Shown here piece after piece: positions 11,327-21,144 of a stretch of DNA of 64,000 nucleotides. The stretch covers positions 3,302,887 through 3,366,886 of the forward strand of contig OZ024788.1 of the NCBI GenBank assembly GCA_964017065.1. The letters run 5' to 3'. Each line of letters starts with the position of its first letter. The stretch's first letter is position 1. Under the pieces are notes generated by a model. It had not been told where the DNA came from. It saw only the letters and a program-made list of their open reading frames with translations, and made no database searches. The translations under genes and the position numbers were made by a program. This DNA comes from Haliclona indistincta. Lineage: Eukaryota > Porifera > Demospongiae > Haplosclerida > Chalinidae.

Positions 11327-13120
11327 ATGGAAGAAAATTCGGAAGAAGGGCCGGATGAGGATAATGACTCAAATCCAGACGTGGCCTTTACCACTGTGAC
11401 GTCGTCTGCCGCCGCTCGGCAGGTTGTCGATGGAGAAGAATGGATTTTGGATGCGTACGATCCCCCAAGCTCAGCAGTGATCTGGATTGCGTGGCTGATT
11501 GGACAAATACTAGTCTCATGTCTACTATTGATGCTGTCTGGATTTCATTTTGGACTGGTAAAACCCGAGCTGTGTGACGAAGTAACTACGGTTAGCAGCA
11601 ATACTAGTAACTCAACGATTGGTAGTCCAACCTGTGCTTTCTCTGGCTCTGTATTGGCGCTAGCAATACTTTCATGCATAGTTAGTGTCATTGATGCTGC
11701 AAGGACCTTGCCTTATCTAAAATCCATACTTCAACCTGAGAAATCTCAAGATCAAATTACAAATGTCGAAGCTGAGCGACTGCGAGGCTGTTTTTCTTCT
11801 AATAAATGTTTGTCTTTCAACATAGTTAGAGTGTGGTACTGTTGGATACTTGTGCATTCCATTTTGATAACTGTCGCTGCCAATACATACGAATGGTCAT
11901 GGGAAACTGATGAACTGAGTGTGCTTGTCAACTCTGCGACGTTTTTCTTGACCTGTACAGTGTACATTTTAATAATTATTGCTATGGTAACATGGCTAAT
12001 CAGTTGCTGTTGTAGTGAGAAAACCAAAGAAAGATGTGAACAAAGAGAACAACAAGGAACAGCTGGAATAAGAGAACAACAAGGAACAGCTGGAAATAGA
12101 GAACAACATGGAACAGCTGGAAATAGAGAACAACATGGAACAGCTGGAAATAGAGAACAACATAGAACAGCTGGAAATAGAGAACAACATGGAACAGCTG
12201 GAAATAGAGAACAACATAGAACAGCTGGAAATAGAGAACAACATGGAACAGCTGGAAATAGAGAACAACAAGGAACAGCTGGAAATAGAGAACAACATGG
12301 AACAGTTGGAAATAGAGAACAACATGGAACAGCTGGAAATAGAGAACAACATAGAACAGCTGGAAATAGAGAACAACATGGAACAGCTGGAAATAGAGAA
12401 CAACAAGGAACAGCTGGAAATAGAGAACAACAAGGAACAGCTGGAAATAGAGAACAACAAGGAACAGTAGGAAATAGAGACGAACAAGGAACAGCTGGAA
12501 ATAGAGGAACAGTAGACCAACAGGAACGAGAACAAAATGGACACCAACAGCAAGGAACAGAAGGAAATGGAGACCAACAATGAGCAAAAGGAAATAGAGA
12601 CGGAGGACAAAACAGAGACCAGCAAGAAGAAGGAGAAGGAAGAAAAGACAAAATGAAAGGGCTGTTTGTTGCAACTATGCTTACTATTTTACTAGTTGCA
12701 TCCAACGCTTTGTGTATGGTATCTACTCTGGTTGTATTCTTTCATCCTAAAGCAGGATCTTCTAATCGTATTGTAGGTTTAATCATAGTGATCTTATATG
12801 TCACTACAACCTCTACTGCCTGGTTGATTATTTTGAGTTGTTCATACAAGTATATTTCGGACGTGGTTGGTAAAGTTTTTGAATACAAGGTTTTCATAAT
12901 AATTATTATTGCCCTTATTGCCTATATTGGTATAGTGATTTTGATCACAATCTTAGTTCCAGTTATCAATCTTGTGATATGTCCACAGTGTGATGCATCA
13001 CTATGGCTGTTATTGTTTCTTATCCATTTAATTTTTTGGATTATTCTTCTGTGTATTCCTTGCCTTGTGTACATTAGGAAACTCTATCGTAGGCGTAATG
13101 GTTATGTTACTATACCATAG
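11327..13120 (+). CDS. Eight-span membrane protein with internal 9-residue repeats; in-frame TGA
   Basis: From ATG 11327 an acidic N-terminus (EENSEEGPDEDND) leads to four hydrophobic spans (about residues 47-75, 107-127, 166-185, 205-225), then a Lys/Arg/Gln-rich region with 17 nine-residue repeats (12044-12502). The frame stops at TGA 12581-12583, giving 418 residues. The same frame is open again straight after and runs on through 12653-13120 with four more spans and a basic end (YIRKLYRRRNGYVTIP), so without the TGA the product would be 597 residues with 4+4 spans and a cytosolic repeat loop. Either there are two products, the TGA is a recent lesion or assembly error, or it is read through. 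Family not recognised. No intron signal removing the TGA is evident. Confidence 0.6.
12044..12502 (+). repeat. 27-bp coding minisatellite, 17 units
   Basis: Seventeen in-frame copies of a unit close to GAACAGCTGGAAATAGAGAACAACATG. In the gene's frame it reads REQHGTAGN. In the +1-shifted frame it reads EQLEIENNM with no stop from 12108 to 12470. Units vary by single substitutions (G/R, Q/H, A/V) and the length stays a multiple of three. Confidence 0.95.
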
Positions 13121-13395
13121 TGTATACTGTACTCATTATTTTTAGTATTATACTTTGCTGCATAAAAAAATTATTTAATCAAGTTGAATGACCACAAGCA
13201 CTGCGGATACCAAATGATGTCATCATTGCCATGCAAGATGCTGTCTGCCACAGTCCGCGCACGTCTGCCTCTGTAAAATTTCCCGGTTAATTGGGAGGTT
13301 GAGCAAGGATACTACAATTCAAAGGCAAGATGGATCAAAGATTTAAATCGAGCGAGCAGACAAACATGCTTATGATGAATGGTTCTAATCATTAG

Positions 13396-14377
13396 CAGGA
13401 GTCCATAATCAACCGCGCCTACTAAAGAGTAGGAGTGTGAATCGCCCACGCTTTAATTGGATTTTCTGCCAGCGAACTGTCGCTAGCGGATATACTATTT
13501 TTAGCGCAGTTAGACCGCACCTCCTTGAACATGGACAACCTGAGAGCAACTGTATGCAGTGGCGGATCCAGAAAAAGTAGATCGGGTGGGCCAATGTGCG
13601 GCGCGAAGCGCCGGCGAAAAATTTTAGCTAATTAATATTCATGAGAGGCGTAAATAATTGACTCTGACACGCTTCAACGCGATAGTCGAGCTAGAAGGTT
13701 ATACAGCGCAGCGAGCGCGCTAGTGAACTCTGCTCAGAACGGTAAGAATTTTGCACTATAGTTAAAACTTTAAATTTTAGGTGGGCTAGTTTGGGTGGGC
13801 CAGGCCCTACCTGGCCCACCCCTGGATCCGCCACTGACTGTATGTACTCGTGAAAGCATCTGATAGCCTATCCAGCCACATCGTGGCGTCGCTAGATCAC
13901 CTGTACGTTGGTGGTTCGACTATCTGATTGTTTCGAAGCTGTTTATCGCTCGATCATACAACTGGAACCTTGGAGCTGCTGTGTTGACTTGTCAGCATAG
14001 CTGTTCCGCTTCAGTTATGTGTTGTATCGCTGCCACTAACCGTAACAACTACTGTTACAACTCAGGTAAGGAATGGAACTCTGAGAAACAGCTGACCAGT
14101 GATATGACACGAAGCTTTGATCGAACGGAAGACAGCCACGCTCACGAGGATTGGCAAAGGCAACGACGGCCTTGTAAATCGAGCTAGAAATAGAGACCAG
14201 GATGCTTCCTCAGCGCTTAGATCATAGACAACTCTCTGTCTTCAGTATTGAGCTGCCATCTTCAAGAGCTAAAAATAGTATATCCGCTAGCGACAGTTCG
14301 CTGGCAGAAAATCCAATTAAAGCGTGGGCGATTCACACTCCTACTCTTTAGTAGGCGCGGTTGATTATGGACTCCTG
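13396..14377. mobile_element. TIR element (hAT-like), 982 bp, with long TIRs
   Basis: It starts CAGGAGTCCATAATCAACC and ends with the inverse GGTTGATTATGGACTCCTG. The TIRs extend for about 110 bp (to 13505 and from 14272). Flanks carry TCATTAG on both sides (13389-13395, 14378-14384), a 7-bp match where hAT would give 8. No transposase is seen, and a second element is nested inside at 13557-13836. Confidence 0.8.
13557..13836. mobile_element. Nested hAT-type MITE with 8-bp target duplication
   Basis: 280 bp, starting CAGTGGCGGATCCA and ending TGGATCCGCCACTG, flanked by the exact 8-mer ACTGTATG on both sides (13549-13556, 13837-13844). TIR start and TSD length fit hAT. Being inside the 13396-14377 element, it is the younger insertion. 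Confidence 0.92.
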
Positions 14378-14929
14378 TCATTAGCTACAGCTGATTGCAG
14401 AAAAAAAACTTGACCTCGATCAGTTTTGACAAACAGACTACAAGGACTCATAGTTGTGGTCAACACCACATGCAACTCTCCTTGTACATGCTAGTATACA
14501 TTAGGGCGAAGTGCGGTGTTGACCACATATTAGCAGTGCTGACTATGTAATCAATTATGATCTGTATGCTGATTGTGCATGCTCAATCCTGATGAGTAAA
14601 CAGAGGAGTAGCACGTGCAGCCATATAAGGAAAGTTTCCCTGCATTTGTCTGCATGTGTTTTTAACAGTTATTATTCTAAATAATCAACAATTCTTGATG
14701 CAATAGAGTTCTAATGGTTAAGTGAGTCTCTTTTTGCATGCTTCAGACAATAAATTTGCAGTAACTGTGTATGTCTCCAAACTGCATACTGGTTGATTTT
14801 TGCAAACAGCATCCAAACTTGAATCAATCACTCTTCCTGATGAGAGGGAGCTAGGCTGCTGTCGTATTCTCTCTTCAAAGGAGCCCGCGCACATGCAGCA
14901 AAACATGCGCTTCAGGTTAAATTTTCCTT
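14378..14929. other. Intergenic, no gene seen
   Basis: Between the TIR element and the decayed membrane-protein gene. Short open frames occur but none has support. Confidence 0.4.
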
Positions 14930-15215
14930 GTCAAACCTGAAGTATAAAGCAAAAAATTTACGGAGACAAGAAGAACAACAACTGCAGATAATTATTGTAG
15001 AAGTCATACTCACAGACATGATCGTGAAGCCAATAAATAATTATGGTAGAAGAAACATTCAATCATAGTCATTACAAGAAGATGTCTTATTATCTTAGCA
15101 ATAGAAACAATTGACCTCAATGATGCAATGACAAGATCTCTGGTACTGAAGTATTCTTTCAGCTGGCACATGTATATACTTGCTAACAGGAGCTTAGCAC
15201 CTTTGTCTTCTCAGG
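14930..15215 (-). pseudogene. Decayed copy of the 6244-8106 membrane-protein gene
   Basis: On + the segment reads AACCTGAAGTATAAAGCA, then ATGATCGTGAAGCCA, then GATGTCTTATTATCTTAG, TGCAATGACAAGA and TTGCTAACAGGAG, in the same order as 6850-7260 of the intact gene. It is broken by indels and stops, and the N-terminal exon is not found. This is a relic of a second copy, near the A/B array. Confidence 0.6.
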
Positions 15216-15259
15216 TGTTGGTAAAGAAATACTCAGGCAGAGGACAAGGCTCTTATACA

Positions 15260-16050
15260 GAGCATGAATGCTGTTCAGAGCATTAAAACTAGTACTTCTG
15301 GCATATTGGTATCAAAATCACAGAAAAAAATCAACAGCAACAACAAATAAATGACACAAAGCCAAACAGGCATAGCAAATGCATCTTAAACTGAACCGAA
15401 AATCAAACTCTCAAAGAGTAGAGTTCTCATGAAGAAGTTACCAGGCTGACACAGCATAGCTGGCGCAGCAGCAGCAGTGGGTGTGAACTGCTAAGGAGTA
15501 GCAGCATTGTACTGCATGATCACCATTGATACTTGTAGTTGAAGATATTGTCCCATTGATGATGTGTATTGAGTACATTTTTCAAGTAAACAAGTTTGAC
15601 CGACATAATTGCAGTGTATAACATACTGTAGCAACGCTTTCAGTAAAACAGCCACTTGGAATCAGAGCCAATTATGAACTACATGCTTGAAAATCATTGA
15701 TCCATGTTACTCACATGTCCTTGTTTATACATGTACTTTACAGCTGCTACTATCATGATGATGACATCCAGTTGTGTTCTCGGCATAAATGGAAATGTAT
15801 GCCCTTATAATACGAAGCACATGATTGATTTTCATGATAACATGTCCAAATAAGATAAATTTTGATAAACTAGGTACTCAAAGAATTGCATAATCGATTG
15901 TAACCTCAGCATGACTACATGGTTGCAGTCTTGATTACCAACTATTACAGCATTTAGGGCAAACTAGCGCATGCAGACCTCATGCACTACAAATGTATTT
16001 AAGCAGATAACAAATTCAGAGTCTAGCAAGATCAACAAGCTCTTGTCAAT
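15260..16050 (+). promoter_or_regulatory. 5' flank of array gene A1, duplicated upstream of A2
   Basis: The segment is closely similar to 49190-50193 in front of gene A2, sharing CTAGTACTT.TGGCATATTGG, the GAAAATCATTGATCCATGTT block (one copy here, four there) and the last 80 bp before the ATG. TATTTAAG at about 15996 is a TATA-like box followed roughly 25 bp later by TTCAGAGTCTAG, a plausible initiator, about 30 nt before the ATG at 16051. The core promoter is an inference from spacing and conservation. Confidence 0.5.
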
Positions 16051-19000
16051 ATGACGCTTTGTACCTTTGTGGTACTGTTAATAGCACTACCAAGTGTTAC
16101 TTTTTGCTCCACTACAGGCCAAAATTTGATTTATGTGAACAACAGGACGACTGGTACGCATTCATGCTTGGAGAGAGGGAATTTCATCTACTGCTTCTCT
16201 CTCAACTTGGCTCTCAAAATAGCTCAGCACTACAACCACTCCATCACCATCCTCCTCCAACCAGGACAACACCAGCTGCACAATGGCAGTGAGACTCAGC
16301 TCAGGAACATGTCCCAGCTAGCCATTGTGGGTAATGCCAGTCAAGGTGAGCCTGTAGTCATCACGTGTCAGCCATTGGCTGGTCTAGCATTCCTCTGGTC
16401 AACCAATATCACAATCAGTAACTTGAGTTTGATTAACTGTGGAAAGATACAAAGCGAACACGATAATGATTGTAACCCGATCCAAGTAGCAATATTGTTT
16501 ACTGGCTGCTCCTCAATAAAATTGAGCAATCTTCACGTTAATGAGTCTAGTGGCACTGGTGTTGCTGTTTATAATGCAATGGACAAAGTTAGCATTGACT
16601 CGTGTCAGTTCATGTACGGAGGAGGAGGAGGGTTAGTGATAGAGGCTAGCGAGGCCACCTCACAATCATTCTGTACTATAACTAACTCCACCTTCACTCA
16701 CAACACTGCTAGTAGTACAGCTGCTGGCCAGTGGATCAACCCGTGTGGCAGTACCACTAGAGGAGGAGGCCTCTCAGTGGTGCTCAGAGGAGAAGCAACC
16801 AACAACACTGTACAACTGGTCAATAGTGTACGTCTGAACAACAACAAAGCACAGTTTGGAGGCGGTTTGGTTCTAGGCTTCTATGACAATGCCAGTGGTA
16901 ATACTGTTATTGTAGACAATGCTGAGGTGACAGAGAATGAGGTGTTGATAGAGAAGGCTAGTTCAGCCAGTGGTGGAGGTATCTTTATTGGCTTTGCTGC
17001 TACTGGAACAAATGGTCTCTTTGGCAATGTAGTTACTGTTAATAGTAGCAGGATTATCTCGAATAAAGCCGATGTTGGTGGTGGCATTTCATTAAATCTA
17101 GTTCACAATGCTCATGAATGTTCAACTGATAGTAACAAACCGGTCATTGAGAATAGTACATTTGACAACAATACAGCATTTCATGGATCATCTGCTTACT
17201 TGTCACAAAGTGGTAAGTGTAACCAACCTCTTCTGAACACCACAGTAAGCAACAGTAGCTTCACTAGTGGTCATTGCGGTACTGTCTTAAAAAATAACCG
17301 TGGTTTTCGTTGCTCTGGAAATCTTTTAGTTGAATTCATGCCAAACGTTCAATTCCAAGGTGCTGTGATGTTTATTGGTGATAAAGGAAACAGCTACATA
17401 TCAGCTCTGAGTCTTCGTTCCTCATCCATTGAACTCTCATCATCTGCTCAGTTACAGTTTATCAACAACAGTGCTTATAATGGAGCTGGTATCCACCTGG
17501 TGGGTTCTAGCTCTATCATTCTGAATACTGGCTCTACTCTCTTGTTCAAGCACAACTCAGCTTCAGGTCAGGGTGGTGCCATCTATGCTGATACTTGTAC
17601 ACTGAGTCAAACTGGATTATGTGTTTTCAAACACATCAACTCATCACTCCATCCTGATGACTGGGGAGTGAACATTACCTTTATTGATAACCGAATATTC
17701 TGGTATCATCTAGCTCTCAGAAATGCAATCTATGTCAACTCTGTACAATCTTTTTTAAACAATACGTTTTGTTGGAAAGGATGGTTTTATTTTAATATTT
17801 TCGGAGTTAATGAATACTGCATTTGGCAACTAAGATCTGGTCCCGTCTATTATGTAAACAGCAGCCAACCTGAATACACAGTTTGTTCTGGTGATTTTCT
17901 TTATAAACATTGGTTTTTTGAGATGCATGATGCTTGGGGCAATTTCGTACTTGATTCACATTATCGAGAAAAAATTCTATTAGAGTTTGTTAATGGTCCA
18001 GCATTTACATATAACAAACCTAGTACACTATCATCTAGAATACTGGCCAATACTTCTCATTACAATCATACCAAACAAACATCACTCTTGTATATTCACC
18101 CACTTCAGTTTCCTAGACTTGCTGTCATAATACATTTCAAGCGATGTGGTGATCATTACTGTAGATGCTTTGAACAAACACATGCATCATCCCATAGTCA
18201 TAATATTATATCTTATCAAGTAAACACCTGTCAGTCCCCTGGTAAACATGGAGCTTGCCCTTCTTCATACATCTATGCTTATCCTGACAATTCATGTGTT
18301 CAAGGCAGAGAAGGAATACTATGTGGTAACTGTAGTGAGGGATATGCTGTAGCCATTAATGATCCTGACCTTTCTTGTATCAAATGTAACTATCAATATG
18401 GAGTGGCTATATTCTTATTACTGCAACTAGTACCAGTTCTGATTATGTTAACACTGTTGGCAGTTCTTCACATCAAAATCACTGATGGTAGTCTCATTGG
18501 GTTTGTACTTTTCAGTCAAATGGTGACACTGCAATTTCCAGGACTAGGCTATTCATCTTGGGTGCCAAGTACAATGTATGGTAGTTTCTACCATGACAAT
18601 GACACAACAATGACAGATTATTATCGTCAGTACTTTTTGAGTATTCCTCTCACAGTGTACAGTATTTGGAACCTCCATTTTCTCAACCTTCTTCCAAAAC
18701 ATTATTTTTGTATCCCTCACATAGACACAGCAGCTGAAGCTATTCTTCTCCAATACATCACAGCTGCCTGTCCTCTGGTGTTTATAGTAGTGACATATAC
18801 TTGGATCAAGTGGTACAATAATGGCTACAGGCTTGTTGTATACACCACTAGACCAGTCCATCAGCTACTGGCTCGCTTCTGGCAAAAATTCAAAATACGA
18901 CCTTCCCTAATTGACACTTATGCTGGCTTGATACTGCTATCATACATGCGATTCTTAGATACATCAGTTAAACTGCTGAAATTCACTTTTGTCATTGATC

Positions 19001-19800
19001 ATGGTGGTATACAAGAATATTCAGATGTGGTTTATAATTACAGTGTAGCATTTTATTATAATGCTAACTTGAGCTACTTTGCTGATCATCATGTTGTATA
19101 TGGTGTCCTGGCAATATTGTGTCTACTGGTATTTGTAGTTACTCCAACAATCGTCCTCTTATTCTATCATCTCAAATATTTCCAGCGATGTCTGACAAGT
19201 TGTAAGTTGGACAGGCCAGGTCTGCATGCACTGGTGGATGCTTATCAGGGCTGTTTGAAAAACAAAGCAACCGATAACATTGAGAGACGTTACTTTGCCG
19301 GACTATTTCTTCTCTTCCGTTTCTGCTATGTCATATTCTTTATGGCTACATTGGTTGCTGACCCTTTTTCAATTGTAATATTGGAACTTGCTTTAAGTTT
19401 TGTTTCAGCTGCAATAATTGCTTTCCTACGACCATATAAAACGAATGTCCATAACCTCATTTTCTTTCTTTCAGTCTTCTACTTGCTTGTGTATGCAGGT
19501 GTAGGGTTTGTTACAAGATTTATTTCCAATATACTGTTGTTTGCTGTTGTTGTAAGCTTGCAATTCATTCCCTTCTTGGTACTCTGTCTTTACTTAATCT
19601 ATTGTTTGTTCAAGCCCTGCTGTACAAAACATATTTGCAAAAATAAAACAGCAAGAATCCCGGCCGATGATGACCCACAGGTTGAAGACCTAACTCCACT
19701 TATCTCAGTTTCTGTTACTAGTGTCTCACTCGGTGACTTTGAAGCAGATGATCTATATGCTGATCGTATACTCCATCCTGATGAGTACAAAGAGAATTAA
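16051..19800 (+). CDS. Array gene A1: beta-helix ectodomain, 8-10 span membrane protein
   Basis: Single exon, 1249 residues. The signal peptide (LCTFVVLLIALPSVTFC) fixes the start. Residues ~25-530 look like a right-handed parallel beta-helix with FxxNxA...GGxI repeats (NNNKAQFGGGL ~266, SNKADVGGGI ~337, FINNSAYNGAGI ~469, FKHNSASGQGGAI ~498) and many N-glycosylation sites. A variable domain follows (~540-740), then a Cys-rich stalk (GREGILCGNCSEGY...CIKC, ~750-780) and 8-10 spans (~783-1185), including DAYQGCLKN...RRYFAGLFLLFR...RPYK, a motif I associate with other large eukaryotic multi-span proteins of unknown function. The tail holds DLTPLI (acidic dileucine) and ends DDLYADRILHPDEYKEN. 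Function unknown; a polymorphic surface receptor is the best guess. Start, frame and architecture are clear. Confidence 0.85.
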   Translation: MTLCTFVVLLIALPSVTFCSTTGQNLIYVNNRTTGTHSCLERGNFIYCFSLNLALKIAQHYNHSITILLQPGQHQLHNGSETQLRNMSQLAIVGNASQGEPVVITCQPLAGLAFLWSTNITISNLSLINCGKIQSEHDNDCNPIQVAILFTGCSSIKLSNLHVNESSGTGVAVYNAMDKVSIDSCQFMYGGGGGLVIEASEATSQSFCTITNSTFTHNTASSTAAGQWINPCGSTTRGGGLSVVLRGEATNNTVQLVNSVRLNNNKAQFGGGLVLGFYDNASGNTVIVDNAEVTENEVLIEKASSASGGGIFIGFAATGTNGLFGNVVTVNSSRIISNKADVGGGISLNLVHNAHECSTDSNKPVIENSTFDNNTAFHGSSAYLSQSGKCNQPLLNTTVSNSSFTSGHCGTVLKNNRGFRCSGNLLVEFMPNVQFQGAVMFIGDKGNSYISALSLRSSSIELSSSAQLQFINNSAYNGAGIHLVGSSSIILNTGSTLLFKHNSASGQGGAIYADTCTLSQTGLCVFKHINSSLHPDDWGVNITFIDNRIFWYHLALRNAIYVNSVQSFLNNTFCWKGWFYFNIFGVNEYCIWQLRSGPVYYVNSSQPEYTVCSGDFLYKHWFFEMHDAWGNFVLDSHYREKILLEFVNGPAFTYNKPSTLSSRILANTSHYNHTKQTSLLYIHPLQFPRLAVIIHFKRCGDHYCRCFEQTHASSHSHNIISYQVNTCQSPGKHGACPSSYIYAYPDNSCVQGREGILCGNCSEGYAVAINDPDLSCIKCNYQYGVAIFLLLQLVPVLIMLTLLAVLHIKITDGSLIGFVLFSQMVTLQFPGLGYSSWVPSTMYGSFYHDNDTTMTDYYRQYFLSIPLTVYSIWNLHFLNLLPKHYFCIPHIDTAAEAILLQYITAACPLVFIVVTYTWIKWYNNGYRLVVYTTRPVHQLLARFWQKFKIRPSLIDTYAGLILLSYMRFLDTSVKLLKFTFVIDHGGIQEYSDVVYNYSVAFYYNANLSYFADHHVVYGVLAILCLLVFVVTPTIVLLFYHLKYFQRCLTSCKLDRPGLHALVDAYQGCLKNKATDNIERRYFAGLFLLFRFCYVIFFMATLVADPFSIVILELALSFVSAAIIAFLRPYKTNVHNLIFFLSVFYLLVYAGVGFVTRFISNILLFAVVVSLQFIPFLVLCLYLIYCLFKPCCTKHICKNKTARIPADDDPQVEDLTPLISVSVTSVSLGDFEADDLYADRILHPDEYKEN

Positions 19801-20390
19801 CAGAAGAAAGTCAACGCCTACTTTTACGTAGTTTCATGAAACTTGTGTGTGGTACTTGGCTAATTTTTAGCTCTGTAGCTATTAATTTCTTTATTTAATT
19901 GTCACTGACAGTAGTTATTCAAGCTTGTTACAGTAGTTGTAGAAAACTTACAAATGATTTTTAGTTTCGGATATGGATAGTCATTTTTCAAAACTTATAA
20001 TAATTTTGTCTGTTGTCGATTCAATTGTAAAGAGTATGATGAAGAGGAGAAATAATGACACATGAACACAGGAGGGACTAACAATAGTATCAGAGGTGAA
20101 TATCCTAAAATACTGGTAGTATCTTAGCAGAACAGGTACTAGTGCAATCCTAATTAGAGCTTGGCTCGTTGCTTTGCAACACGGGCAATTAGATGCGACA
20201 CTTACAATTTGCATGCACCAGTACTGTCACATACATGCTAACATATCAGTAAGTATAGTTGTTTACCAAATAAGATGATTTTATTGTATTAAAGAGTGAC
20301 GCAAACATGCAATAGTCTCACAATGGGATACATAGCTGAAATATTGGTACAGACAGCTTGCCGCCCTCATTCAGCAACACTGACCTCATG
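19801..20390. other. A1 3' flank with conserved antisense spliceable unit U1
   Basis: The first part is the A1 3' flank, closely similar to 59660-59840. At 20105-20205 the minus strand carries a canonical donor (GTAAGTGTCG, starting 20205) and acceptor (CAGTATTTTAG, ending 20105) 101 nt apart. The same arrangement occurs at 59961-60062. A minus-strand frame at 20214-19981 ends in a hydrophobic stretch (HVSLFLLFIILF). See the matching finding. Confidence 0.5.
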
Positions 20391-20530
20391 ATGGTCATGG
20401 GTACCTCTTTCTCTTACCGGCTCTACCAATTATATGCTATACCAATTTGATATCAAAACCTGGTGATTTATGTGAACAGCAGCCAGACTGGTGTTAATGA
20501 TTTCTCCTCACACTCCACTCAGTGGTCATA
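20391..20530 (+). pseudogene. B-type gene 5' relic
   Basis: Starts ATGGTCATGGGTACCTC and follows the first ~45 codons of B genes (signal peptide, then VIYVNSSQTGVND) with a frame break inside the signal peptide and a stop. It then joins unrelated sequence after CTCCACTCAGTGGTCA. A second relic with the same breakpoint is at 60267-60410, so it was duplicated as part of a larger block. Confidence 0.7.
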
Positions 20531-20719
20531 TAGTTGTATGATATTTTTATTAGAAGTTTGTTAGAAGTAGTTGTATAACTTCATAATTTGGTTTTTGCAA
20601 ATCTTAGATATGTACATTTATAGAAATTAATTTTTCCCTCAAAATTGAAGTGTAATTATGTTGTCTAGAAGCATTACGTAGTTGCAGAGAGAGAGTTATT
20701 ATGCATTAGAAGAACAACT

Positions 20720-21100
20720 AAAAGTAAACAGTGTGATGCAGATGACAAACTGACACATAAACAGAAGAGAGAAGAATAATAGTAATAACAAAGAAGAAAC
20801 CAATAATAGAGCCTAAAATACCGATTGTATCAGAGCAGCAGAGGTACATAAAGTACGGGTATAGTGCAATCTTAATTAGGGCGTGGCTCGTTGCTTTGCA
20901 GCACGGGCTATTACAGGCGACACTTACAATTTTCTATGCACCTGTACTGACACATACCTGCTAAGCTCTCTGTAAGTACAGTGGTTTACTGTGCTAAAGA
21001 GCGGCGCAACTTCCGCGGCGCACATACGTCGTAATATTACAATACAGGTACATGTAGTACAATGGGAGGCGGTACATGCATTGCTGAGGTATTAGTAAAG
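20720..21100 (-). other. Conserved antisense spliceable unit U2 upstream of B1
   Basis: The minus strand has donor GTAAGTGTCG (20927) and acceptor GGTATTTTAG (20813), a 115-nt candidate intron. From ATG TGT CAG upstream of the donor, splicing gives a frame of about 41 codons whose second half is hydrophobic (SIIGFFFVITIILLSSVYV) and ends at TAG. The plus strand holds TAGGGCGTGGCTCGTTGC, shared with all other B-type upstream blocks. Whether it is a transcript or a regulatory block for B1 cannot be decided here. Confidence 0.4.
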
Positions 21101-21144
21101 ACAGCTTGCCGCCCTCATTCAGTAACGGTCCCCTCACTGACCTC

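Noticed and set aside
11752..12705. Long minus-strand Cys/Ser/Phe-rich frames
   Set aside because: Shadows of the 27-bp repeat, which is open in several frames.
21106..21144. Upstream in-frame ATG as start of B1 (and likewise 54524, 60859 for B2, B3)
   Set aside because: These extensions differ between copies and would place non-hydrophobic sequence ahead of the conserved signal peptide.
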